Source of the DNA: JABDPF01 sp036351055
GTDB taxonomy: Bacteria; Pseudomonadota; Gammaproteobacteria; Xanthomonadales; SZUA-36
Direction: 5' to 3'
Assembly (NCBI GenBank): GCA_036351055.1
Contig: JAZBOH010000035.1
Coordinates: 1 to 51,206 of the forward strand
Length of the DNA: 51,206 nt
Part shown: positions 24,085 to 30,997 of the stretch, piece by piece
How positions within the stretch are numbered: position 1 is the first letter of the stretch
Layout: each line of letters opens with the position of its first letter
Program-made: the position numbers and the translations under genes
The notes under the pieces: generated by a model
Seen by the model: the letters and a program-made list of their open reading frames with translations, nothing else
Told to the model about the DNA's origin: nothing
The model's database searches: none

Positions 24085-27000
24085 ATGAACACCCCTCCCC
24101 CATATGCCGAGCTGGTCTGCAGCAGTAATTTCACCTTCCTGACCGGTGCGTCTCACCCGCAGGAACTGGTCGCATGTGCTGCGGAACGAGGTTACAGCGC
24201 CATCGCGATCACCGACGAGTGCTCGATGGCCGGCGTGGTGCGGGCGCTGGAGGAAGCACGGCGCTGTGCAGAACGCGGAACCCCCATCCAGCTGATACCC
24301 GGCAGCAGTTTCCGCCTGGGAAACGGCTCCAGGCTGATCCTGCTGCCCCGGGACCATACCGGCTACGCCCAGATCTGCACCCTGATAACAAAGGGGCGCC
24401 GTGACGCGCCCAAGGGCGAGTACGAGTTGCCCGACGCCTGTTTCGAAAACGGGCTCGATCACTGCCTGGCTATCTGGCTGCCGGAAGACCGGGGGTATAA
24501 ATGGGGTCAGAGTAAAAATTCGAAACAAGCTCACCGTGATACCAACCTGGCTTCCGCGAATCTTTACTCTGACCCCATTTATACAGCCAGCTGGCTAACA
24601 GCCTATTTCCCAAACCGTTGCTGGCTGGGCCTGGCCCGACACCTGGGCCCCGATGACCCGCTGCGTGTGAATCGCCTACTGGCTGCCGCGCATACCGCCG
24701 GCCTGCCGGTGACCGCCTGCGGCGATGTGCAGATGCATGCCCGCTCCCGCCGCATGCTGCACGACGTGCTCGCCGCCGTCCGTCATGGCTGCCCGGTCAG
24801 TGCACTCGGCTACCGCGCCCAGCCCTCGGGCGAACGCCACCTGCGCAGCCGCTCCTGCCTGGCGCAGTTATTCAACCAGGAGCAGATGGAAGAAAGCGTG
24901 GAAATCGCGCGCCGCTGCAGCTTCCGCCTCGACCAGTTGAACTACCAGTACCCGCGCGAAGTCGTCCCGCAAGGAAAAACCGCCAGCCAGTACCTGCGGG
25001 AACTGGTCGAAGCCGGTATTCGGGAACGCTGGGAAAACCGGGGTCAGAGTAAAGGGACGGGGCAGGCTGCCCCGTCCCTTTACTCTGACCCCGGTTCCGT
25101 TGACCCCATCCCATCCCAACTCCGACAGCAGATCGAAAAAGAACTCGGCCTGATCAGGGAACTGCACTACGAGCCCTATTTCCTCACGGTCTACGATATC
25201 GTGCGCTTCGCCCGCAGCCAGGGCATCCTGTGCCAGGGGCGCGGCTCGGCCGCCAACTCGGCGGTGTGTTACTGCCTGGGCATCACCGAGGTCGACCCGG
25301 CCCGCATGAACATGCTGTTCGAGCGTTTTATCTCGCGCGAGCGCGACGAACCACCGGATATCGACGTCGATTTCGAGCACGAGCGGCGTGAGGAAGTCAT
25401 CCAGTACATCTACCACAAGTACGGCCGCGACCGCGCCGCGCTGGCCGCCACGGTCATCACCTACCGCCCCAAGAGCGCGATCCGCGACGTGAGCAAGGCG
25501 CTGGGCTTCTCGCTGGGCCAGGCCGACCAGCTGGCGCGCAACACCGCCTGGTGGGACAAACCGGAAGGCTTCGAGCAACGCATCCGCCAGCAGGGTTTCC
25601 AGCTGGACAACCTGAAGGTGCGCCAACTGGTGCACCTGGTGCAGTTGATCATCGGCTTCCCGCGCCACCTGTCTCAGCACGTGGGCGGCTTCGTGATCTC
25701 GGAGGCACCGCTGGCCAGCCTGGTGCCGGTGGAAAACGCCGCGATGGCGAACCGTACGGTCATCCAGTGGGACAAGGAAGACCTCGAGACCCTGGGCCTG
25801 CTGAAGGTGGACTGCCTCGCCCTCGGCATGCTCAGCGCCATCCACCGCTGCCTGGACCTGGTCAATAAAAACCGGGGTCAGAGTAAAAATTTGAAACAAG
25901 CTCACCGTGATGCCAACCTCGTTTCCGCGAATTTTTACTCTGACCCCTTGTCTTTGGCCGATATCCCGCCGGAAGACCCGGAAACCTACGCCATGATCCA
26001 GAAGGCAGACACCATCGGCGTGTTCCAGGTGGAGTCGCGGGCGCAAATGGCCATGCTGCCACGCCTCAAGCCGGCCTGTTTTTATGACCTGGTCATCGAG
26101 GTGGCCATTGTCCGGCCGGGCCCCATCCAGGGCAACATGGTGCATCCCTACCTGCAACGGCGGCGTGGCCTTGAACAGGTCGAATACCCTTCGCAAGACC
26201 TGAAGGCCGTTCTGGAGCGGACCCTGGGCGTACCGATCTTCCAGGAACAGGTGATGCAGATCGCCATGGTCGCCGCCGGTTTCAGCGGCTCCGAGGCCGA
26301 CCTGCTGCGCCGCTCGATGGCCGCCTGGTCGCGCCGTGGCGGCATGGAGCACATGCACCGGCGCCTGGTCGACGGCATGCTGGAGCGCGGTTACGGCGAA
26401 GACTTCGCCGAGCGCATCTACCGCCAGATCCAGGGCTTCGGCGACTACGGCTTCCCCGAGTCGCACGCCGCCAGCTTCGCCTTGCTGGTCTACGTTTCCG
26501 CCTGGCTGAAACGCCACCACCCCGCGGCATTCACCTGCGCCCTGCTCAACTCGCAACCGATGGGTTTTTATCAGCCCGCCCAACTGGTGCAGGACGCACA
26601 GCGCCACGGCGTAAAAGTGCTGCCGGCCGACGTCCGTTACAGCGACTGGGACTGCGCGCTGGAGAATGGTGGGAGCGGCTTTAGCCGCGATCCGGAGCCA
26701 AAATCGCGGCTAAAGCCGCTCCCACAGCAGGAGAAGCACGCTCTTCGTTTAGGCCTGCGCCAGGTCAAAGGCATGCGCCAGGCCAGCGCGAACCGCATAG
26801 CCGAAGCACGCCAGCAAGGTCCCTTCCACAACCTACAGGACCTCACTCACCGGGCCAATCTCGACCGCCACGACCTCGCCGTACTGGCCGAAGCAGCCGC
26901 CCTGCGCGGCCTTACCGGCCACCGCCACCGCGCCCGCTGGGAAGTCGCTGCCGTCGAGAAACCTGTAGATGATTTGCTGACACCATCCAGTGGGAGCGGC

Positions 27001-27498
27001 TTTAGCCGCGATCCGGAGCCAAAATCGCGGCTAAAGCCGCTCCCACAGAACCAGGACTCCGTCACCATCCGCCCCCCTTCACGAGAAGACGATATGCGCG
27101 CCGACTACGCCAGCACCGGCCTGACCCTCGGCCCGCACCCCGTTTCCCTGCTACGGTCCGTTCTACGGCGCAGGAGAGCCATTACCGCACGTGAATTGCA
27201 CCAAAAACCTCATGGCGCCCGGGTGCGCGCCTGCGGTCTGATCACCATGCGCCAGCGCCCCATGACGGCCAGCGGCACCCTGTTCCTGACCCTCGAAGAC
27301 GAAACAGGCTGCGTCAATATCGTGATCTGGCCGCACCTGTTCGAAAAGCAGCGTGCCGAGATCCTCGGCGCCTCGCTGCTGGCGGTGGATGGCGTGCTGG
27401 AAACCGACGGCGACGTGCACCACCTGATCGCACAACGGGTCTTTGATTTCAGTGAACTGGCAGGCAGTTTGCAGAGCAGGTCGCGGAATTTTTGTTGA
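24085..27498 (+). CDS. dnaE2: Error-prone DNA polymerase DnaE2 (ImuC) with five in-frame palindromic insertions
   Basis: A 1137-residue C-family polymerase, the catalytic part of the ImuA-ImuB-DnaE2 mutasome. The PHP domain starts at YAELVCSSNFTFLTGASHP. The palm has GRGSAANSAVC (near residue 384) and the catalytic PPDIDVDFEHERREEVIQY (near 424-428). The middle carries SRAQMAMLPRLKP and GFGDYGFPESHAASFA, and a C-terminal OB domain includes GLITMRQRPMTASGT. The family is normally about 1020-1080 residues. The excess is explained by palindromic repeats at residues 137-167, 318-338, 597-621, 862-881 and 969-988. The start is fixed by the family N-terminus; no Shine-Dalgarno is present. Whether the enlarged protein is active is unknown. 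Confidence 0.95.
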   Translation: MNTPPPYAELVCSSNFTFLTGASHPQELVACAAERGYSAIAITDECSMAGVVRALEEARRCAERGTPIQLIPGSSFRLGNGSRLILLPRDHTGYAQICTLITKGRRDAPKGEYELPDACFENGLDHCLAIWLPEDRGYKWGQSKNSKQAHRDTNLASANLYSDPIYTASWLTAYFPNRCWLGLARHLGPDDPLRVNRLLAAAHTAGLPVTACGDVQMHARSRRMLHDVLAAVRHGCPVSALGYRAQPSGERHLRSRSCLAQLFNQEQMEESVEIARRCSFRLDQLNYQYPREVVPQGKTASQYLRELVEAGIRERWENRGQSKGTGQAAPSLYSDPGSVDPIPSQLRQQIEKELGLIRELHYEPYFLTVYDIVRFARSQGILCQGRGSAANSAVCYCLGITEVDPARMNMLFERFISRERDEPPDIDVDFEHERREEVIQYIYHKYGRDRAALAATVITYRPKSAIRDVSKALGFSLGQADQLARNTAWWDKPEGFEQRIRQQGFQLDNLKVRQLVHLVQLIIGFPRHLSQHVGGFVISEAPLASLVPVENAAMANRTVIQWDKEDLETLGLLKVDCLALGMLSAIHRCLDLVNKNRGQSKNLKQAHRDANLVSANFYSDPLSLADIPPEDPETYAMIQKADTIGVFQVESRAQMAMLPRLKPACFYDLVIEVAIVRPGPIQGNMVHPYLQRRRGLEQVEYPSQDLKAVLERTLGVPIFQEQVMQIAMVAAGFSGSEADLLRRSMAAWSRRGGMEHMHRRLVDGMLERGYGEDFAERIYRQIQGFGDYGFPESHAASFALLVYVSAWLKRHHPAAFTCALLNSQPMGFYQPAQLVQDAQRHGVKVLPADVRYSDWDCALENGGSGFSRDPEPKSRLKPLPQQEKHALRLGLRQVKGMRQASANRIAEARQQGPFHNLQDLTHRANLDRHDLAVLAEAAALRGLTGHRHRARWEVAAVEKPVDDLLTPSSGSGFSRDPEPKSRLKPLPQNQDSVTIRPPSREDDMRADYASTGLTLGPHPVSLLRSVLRRRRAITARELHQKPHGARVRACGLITMRQRPMTASGTLFLTLEDETGCVNIVIWPHLFEKQRAEILGASLLAVDGVLETDGDVHHLIAQRVFDFSELAGSLQSRSRNFC
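24495..24584. repeat. Palindromic insertion 1 in dnaE2 (family B)
   Basis: Perfect 22-base arms (24495-24516 and 24563-24584), each containing GGGGTCAGAGTAAA or its complement, bound 90 bases (30 codons). The core 24503-24576 is 69/74 identical to insertion 3. It encodes GQSKNSKQAHRDTNLASAN and YSDP and lies between AIWLPEDRG and ASWLTAYFPNRCWL, in a variable loop of the PHP region. Confidence 0.9.
25036..25096. repeat. Palindromic insertion 2 in dnaE2 (family B, GC-rich centre)
   Basis: Arms of 30 perfect bases around a single central G form an almost uninterrupted 61-base hairpin. The ends carry GGGGTCAGAGTAAA and its complement; the centre is GGGACGGGGCAG. It encodes GQSKGTGQAAPSLYSDP and lies between GIRERWEN and the helix QLRQQIEKELGLI. 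Confidence 0.9.
25874..25947. repeat. Palindromic insertion 3 in dnaE2 (family B)
   Basis: Eighteen-base arms (25874-25891 and 25930-25947) bound 74 bases. The sequence matches insertion 1 at 69 of 74 positions and is read in the same codon phase, giving GQSKNLKQAHRDANLVSAN and YSDP. It sits between HRCLDLVNKN and LADIPPEDPETY. Confidence 0.9.
26669..26725. repeat. REPIN insertion 4 in dnaE2 (family A)
   Basis: Two 23-base REP arms (26669-26691, 26703-26725) with GGGAGCGGCTTTAGCCGC are perfect inverted copies around the 11-base loop CCGGAGCCAAA. The unit is 57 bases, exactly 19 codons, and encodes GSGFSRDPEPKSRLKPLP. It lies between DWDCALEN and ALRLGLRQVKGM. Confidence 0.92.
26990..27046. 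repeat. REPIN insertion 5 in dnaE2 (family A), identical to insertion 4
   Basis: The 57 bases are identical to 26669-26725, including the loop, in the same orientation and the same codon phase, so the same 18-residue peptide GSGFSRDPEPKSRLKPLP is encoded twice. It lies in the linker between the VEKPVDDLL region and DDMRADYASTGLTLGPHP. Confidence 0.92.
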
Positions 27499-27575
27499 GC
27501 CAATTTGCCATGTTGGAGCCAACAGGTATACTCACCCGCTATCGTGTTCCATAAAAACATAATCAAGAGGCTAAA

Positions 27576-27908
27576 ATGCTGAAGTTGTCTTTCCACACTT
27601 TTCTGCTGACCGCAGCCTGCTTTGTTGTGCCCGCAGGTACTGCTCATGCCGCCGGCGACATCGAAGCCGGCAAGCTCAAATCATATACCTGTAGCGGCTG
27701 CCACGGCATCCCGGGTTACAAGAATGTTTACCCCACTTACCATGTGCCGAAGATCGGTGGCCAGAACGTGGCCTACCTCGAGGCGGCGCTGAAAGCATAC
27801 CGGGACGGAGAACGTCAGCACTCGACGATGCAGCTACAGGCGGAAAGCCTGTCAGACCAGGACATTGCCGATATCTCCGCCTATTTTTCATCACTGGGCG
27901 CGGAATAG
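27576..27908 (+). CDS. Small c-type cytochrome
   Basis: A 110-residue periplasmic monohaem cytochrome c. A signal peptide (ends AHA) precedes the haem motif CSGCH at about residues 38-42; the likely Met axial ligand is in STMQLQ (about residue 88). AYLEAALKAYRDGER and LSDQDIADISAYFSSL are typical of the cytochrome c4/c553 class. The ATG at 27576 follows AAGAGG. It is 8 bases upstream of a second, related cytochrome and is probably cotranscribed. It should shuttle electrons in the periplasm; the donor and acceptor are unknown. Confidence 0.88.
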   Translation: MLKLSFHTFLLTAACFVVPAGTAHAAGDIEAGKLKSYTCSGCHGIPGYKNVYPTYHVPKIGGQNVAYLEAALKAYRDGERQHSTMQLQAESLSDQDIADISAYFSSLGAE

Positions 27909-27916
27909 GGGGCGAT

Positions 27917-28255
27917 ATGAAAAGCAGCACAATCAAGCACATCGCACTGGCCCTGCTTCTGGCCGCCCTACCCTTTACCGCCGTGGCCAAGGGTAATCCC
28001 AGCGCCGGCAAAGCCAAGTCGCTCACCTGCCAGGCCTGCCACGGGCTGGACGGCAAGAGCGTGGTGCCCGACTACCCCAACCTGGCCGGGCAATATGCAA
28101 GTTACATGGAAAAAGCCCTGCGTGACTACCGTGACGGTCGCCGGACCAATATGATCATGGCGCCGATGGCGGCTGGCCTGACAGACCAGGATATTAAGGA
28201 TTTGGCGGCCTGGTATGCATCCCAGGATGGATTGAAGGATCTTTCGATTAAGTAA
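27917..28255 (+). CDS. Small c-type cytochrome (c553/c4-like)
   Basis: A 112-residue exported monohaem cytochrome, related to the gene just upstream by tandem duplication. The signal peptide ends at AVAK, the haem site is CQACH (about residues 38-42) in LTCQACHGLDGKS, and the axial Met is in IMAPMAAGLTDQDI. The transcript should end at the terminator nested in the repeat element that begins 4 bases after its stop. It is convergent with nfuA. Electron transfer partners cannot be named. Confidence 0.88.
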   Translation: MKSSTIKHIALALLLAALPFTAVAKGNPSAGKAKSLTCQACHGLDGKSVVPDYPNLAGQYASYMEKALRDYRDGRRTNMIMAPMAAGLTDQDIKDLAAWYASQDGLKDLSIK

Positions 28256-28258
28256 CGT

Positions 28259-28347
28259 GTAGGAGCGGCTTTAGCCGCGATATTTTTCGAACTACAAAAA
28301 ACGGGCCTATACGGCCCGTTTTTCATCGCGGCTAAAGCCGCTCCGAC
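28259..28347. repeat. REPIN between cytochrome and nfuA, with a terminator in its loop (family A)
   Basis: REP arms at 28259-28281 and 28325-28347 (AGGAGCGGCTTTAGCCGC and complement) are inverted with one compensating C/G change near the outer ends. The 43 bases between them hold a bidirectional terminator hairpin. The element fills the gap between two convergent genes. Confidence 0.9.
28295..28324. terminator. Bidirectional intrinsic terminator
   Basis: A-run at 28296-28301, stem ACGGGCC (28301-28307), loop TATAC, stem GGCCCGT (28313-28319), then TTTTT. It works on both strands and serves both the cytochrome genes (plus) and nfuA (minus). Confidence 0.9.
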
Positions 28348-28358
28348 AGGGGGTGCTC

Positions 28359-28967
28359 CTACATCGGGGATTCGCCTTCGGATTCGGATGCGTAGTAGGG
28401 GTTGGTGCCGCTCTGGTGGTCAGTAACATCCTTCACGGCAGTAATCTCGGGGATATGCCGTGACAGGGTCTGCTCGATGCCCTGTTTCATGGTCACGTCG
28501 GCCATGCCGCAACCCTGGCAGCCGCCGCCGAACTGCAGGATGACTTCTTTCTGCTCGGTGATCTCCACCAGCGCCACGTGTCCGCCATGGGCCGCCAACG
28601 AGGGGTTGATCTCGGTCTGCAACAGCCAGCTCACCCGGTCTTCCAGCGAGGCGTCGCTGTTGGGCTCGGAGCCCTTAATGCCCGGCGCCTTGATGGTCAG
28701 CTGGCCACCGGTCGGGTCCTCCTCGAAATCGATCTCGGCCTTGTCCAGCCACTTGACGCTGGCATCGGCGACAAACAGCTTGAAGCCGTCGAATTCGCGC
28801 ACGTGGTCGTCCGGCATGGCCTGGCCTTTGGGGCTGAACTGCAAGTCGCAGGCAGCGCCCGGCGTGCCGGGGTGACTGACCGAGATGCGCAACCCGAGTT
28901 CTTCTTCGTCCTGCTGGTCGATGAGTTTTTTGAAATACGCTTGTGCGGTTTGGGTAATTTCGATCAT
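28359..28967 (-). CDS. nfuA: Fe/S biogenesis protein NfuA
   Basis: A 202-residue protein with the two NfuA domains. Residues 1-100 form a degenerate A-type domain lacking the usual cysteines (MIEITQTAQAYFKKLIDQQ). Residues 110-190 form the Nfu domain with CQGCG, whose two cysteines bridge a 4Fe-4S cluster between subunits. It carries clusters to apo-proteins such as aconitase and lipoyl synthase, especially under oxidative stress. It is a single gene ending at a shared bidirectional terminator; the plasmid-like run GESPM closes the protein. Confidence 0.93.
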   Translation of the reverse strand: MIEITQTAQAYFKKLIDQQDEEELGLRISVSHPGTPGAACDLQFSPKGQAMPDDHVREFDGFKLFVADASVKWLDKAEIDFEEDPTGGQLTIKAPGIKGSEPNSDASLEDRVSWLLQTEINPSLAAHGGHVALVEITEQKEVILQFGGGCQGCGMADVTMKQGIEQTLSRHIPEITAVKDVTDHQSGTNPYYASESEGESPM

Positions 28968-28994
28968 TCGTGTTTCCGTTTTTGGCTGTGATTA

Positions 28995-29017
28995 ATCGCG
29001 GCTCAAGCCGCTCCCAC
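28995..29017 (-). repeat. Single REP unit between nfuA and the esterase gene (family A)
   Basis: ATCGCGGCTCAAGCCGCTCC followed by CAC is one REP, in the minus orientation, with one change in the loop (CTCAAG for CTAAAG). It lies 24 bases before the stop of the esterase gene, so it could form a hairpin after that transcript. Confidence 0.8.
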
Positions 29018-29040
29018 AATTTGCTGGCGGTTCAGAGTCT

Positions 29041-30087
29041 TTAGATTGCCTCGGCCAGGCCCTTTTTCAAGGCATTGACCAGGAAAGGCAGCGAGGTATC
29101 CAGGCGCCAGTCGATCGATGAATGGGTGCCTTCGAACTCCTCGTAATGGTGCGGCACCCCGAGTTCAATGAGGCGATCCGTAAACCGCCGCGCACCATAC
29201 TGGATATGGTACTGGTCGTACATGCCGACATCGAGGTACAGGCCGCCCAGCGACTTGAGGGCATCGACATGGTTTTCCAGCATCACCAGCGGGTCGAAAG
29301 CCAGCCAGTTGGCCCAGCGCTGCTCGTCAACCTCACAGGTTCGCAGGTCGAACGGCAGCTGAATGGATGCCGGGTTCGCCGTATCGGGGTCATAGCTGGC
29401 CGCCATGGCCAGGATCATCATGACCGTGAAATCGCGCCCATTGGGACGGTTTTTTCGCCAGAACGCTCGAATAAAGGATTCTGTGTCGCCCTTCAGCGGC
29501 GCCAGCAAGGAACAGGCCACGGGAAATTCGCCTTTGAACAACAGGTCGAAGCCCATGTCGCCGGCGTGGCTGGCGGCGGCGCCCCAGGTCCGTGGATAGT
29601 GCATGGCATGATAAAGCGCACCGTATCCGCCTGACGACTTGCCAAACAGCGCACGGCCATTACGGCCTGCAACGACGTTCAACTCCCGCTCGACCAGGGG
29701 CACCAGCTCATGAACCAGGTAGTCAGCATAAAGCCCCACGGATGGTGAATTGACGTACTGGTTGCCGCCCAGCGAGGTGTAACAATCCGGCACCACGACA
29801 ACCGCGGGGTCCATCGCGCCACTGCCGATCAGCCGGTCGAGCCGGCTTTGCAGGTTCTCGCCGTGGTTGCGCCAGTTCAGGTGCCCCGGGCCGGAGTTGG
29901 TATAGGCGGCAAGGTCCCACAGGGCCACACAGGGTTCGCCGGAATCCGAATAAGCATGTGGCAGGTAAACGGCTACTTCCCGGTCCACCGGGTCGTTCCA
30001 GGGGTTTGGTGCCAGGACTTTAGAATGATGCGACAGCAGGACAATCTGTCCTTTCGGCCATTCTGCCTTGGGTCGTACCTCGGGCAT
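29041..30087 (-). CDS. Alpha/beta hydrolase, esterase D/enterochelin-esterase-like
   Basis: A 348-residue soluble hydrolase. VAVYLPHAYSDSGEPCVALWD is the typical first strand and loop, GKSSGGYGA gives the nucleophile serine (about residue 172), and GTHSSIDWR near the end holds the catalytic histidine. It has no signal peptide. It starts 8 bases after the galU stop and is probably the last gene of the lapA-to-galU transcript. The substrate is unknown; a role in sugar ester or siderophore hydrolysis is only a guess from the family. Confidence 0.85.
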   Translation of the reverse strand: MPEVRPKAEWPKGQIVLLSHHSKVLAPNPWNDPVDREVAVYLPHAYSDSGEPCVALWDLAAYTNSGPGHLNWRNHGENLQSRLDRLIGSGAMDPAVVVVPDCYTSLGGNQYVNSPSVGLYADYLVHELVPLVERELNVVAGRNGRALFGKSSGGYGALYHAMHYPRTWGAAASHAGDMGFDLLFKGEFPVACSLLAPLKGDTESFIRAFWRKNRPNGRDFTVMMILAMAASYDPDTANPASIQLPFDLRTCEVDEQRWANWLAFDPLVMLENHVDALKSLGGLYLDVGMYDQYHIQYGARRFTDRLIELGVPHHYEEFEGTHSSIDWRLDTSLPFLVNALKKGLAEAI

Positions 30088-30095
30088 GCCGCGGA

Positions 30096-30992
30096 TCAGA
30101 GCCGCCCGTGAGCTTTGAGCAGTTCGGCCATGTGGTCGAGCATGTCGTCGCGGATGTCGTCGTGGTCGATGGCGTACTTGATGGTGGCCTCGATAAAGCC
30201 GTGACGGCTGCCGCAGTCATAACGCTCGCCTTCCAACGGCAGGGCCAGGACCGGGTACTTGTCCAGCATCGCCGCGATACCGTCCGTCAACTGGATTTCG
30301 CCACCGGAACCGGTGCCCACGTTGTGCAGGTAACGGAAAACCGAACCGTCGAGGATATAGCGGCCAATCACCCCCAGGTTCGAAGGCGCGTCTTCCGGGG
30401 CGGGTTTTTCCACCATGGTTTGAATGGCCTTGTAACCCGCTTCATTTTCAGACACGCCAACGATGCCGTAACTGCTGGTCCGCGCGGGGGGGACTTCTTC
30501 CACGCCGATCACGCTGGCGCCGGTTCTTTCGTACACGTCGACCATCTGCGACAGGGCGCCGTGCCCGTCGTTCTTGACCATATCATCGGCCAGCAAGATG
30601 GCGAAGGGTTCGTCGCCGACCACCGCCTCCGCGCAGAGAATGGCGTGGCCCAGGCCCAGCGCCTCGGTCTGGGTGACGTAAACGCGATCGATCCGGTCCG
30701 GAACGATATTCGTGATGCGCTTGAGCAACTCCATTTTCCGGGCACGCGTCAGCTTGGTTTCCAGCTCAAAAGCTGAACTGAAATGATCTGAAATCGTGTG
30801 CTTGGCGCTGCTCGTGATAAAAATCAGCGTCTCGATCCCGGCTTCCAGGGCCTCTTCCACCGCGTACTGGATCAAGGGTTTGTCCACGATGGGCAGCATT
30901 TCCTTCGGAATGGACTTGGTTGCAGGCAGGAAACGGGTTCCCATGCCCGCAACGGGAAAGACGGCTTTACGGATTGGGCGCGGAAACGCCAT
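30096..30992 (-). CDS. galU: UTP-glucose-1-phosphate uridylyltransferase
   Basis: A 298-residue GalU. The nucleotidyltransferase signature is GMGTRFLPATKSIPKEMLPI near the N-terminus. FAILLADDMV and AEDAPSNLGVIGRYIL-like blocks (here PAPEDAPSNLGVIGRY) follow. It makes UDP-glucose from UTP and glucose-1-phosphate for surface polysaccharides. Five bases separate it from the WbpM-like gene upstream, so both belong to one polysaccharide operon. Confidence 0.95.
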   Translation of the reverse strand: MAFPRPIRKAVFPVAGMGTRFLPATKSIPKEMLPIVDKPLIQYAVEEALEAGIETLIFITSSAKHTISDHFSSAFELETKLTRARKMELLKRITNIVPDRIDRVYVTQTEALGLGHAILCAEAVVGDEPFAILLADDMVKNDGHGALSQMVDVYERTGASVIGVEEVPPARTSSYGIVGVSENEAGYKAIQTMVEKPAPEDAPSNLGVIGRYILDGSVFRYLHNVGTGSGGEIQLTDGIAAMLDKYPVLALPLEGERYDCGSRHGFIEATIKYAIDHDDIRDDMLDHMAELLKAHGRL

Positions 30993-30997
30993 CGTTC

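Noticed and set aside
24868..26607. A 579-codon open frame on the minus strand inside dnaE2
   Set aside because: It is antisense to conserved polymerase blocks and has no recognisable domain; the openness follows from GC-rich codon bias.
24085..27498. dnaE2 as a pseudogene disrupted by repeats
   Set aside because: The frame is intact through all five insertions, the catalytic motif PDIDVDF and other conserved blocks are complete, and the SOS box is perfect.
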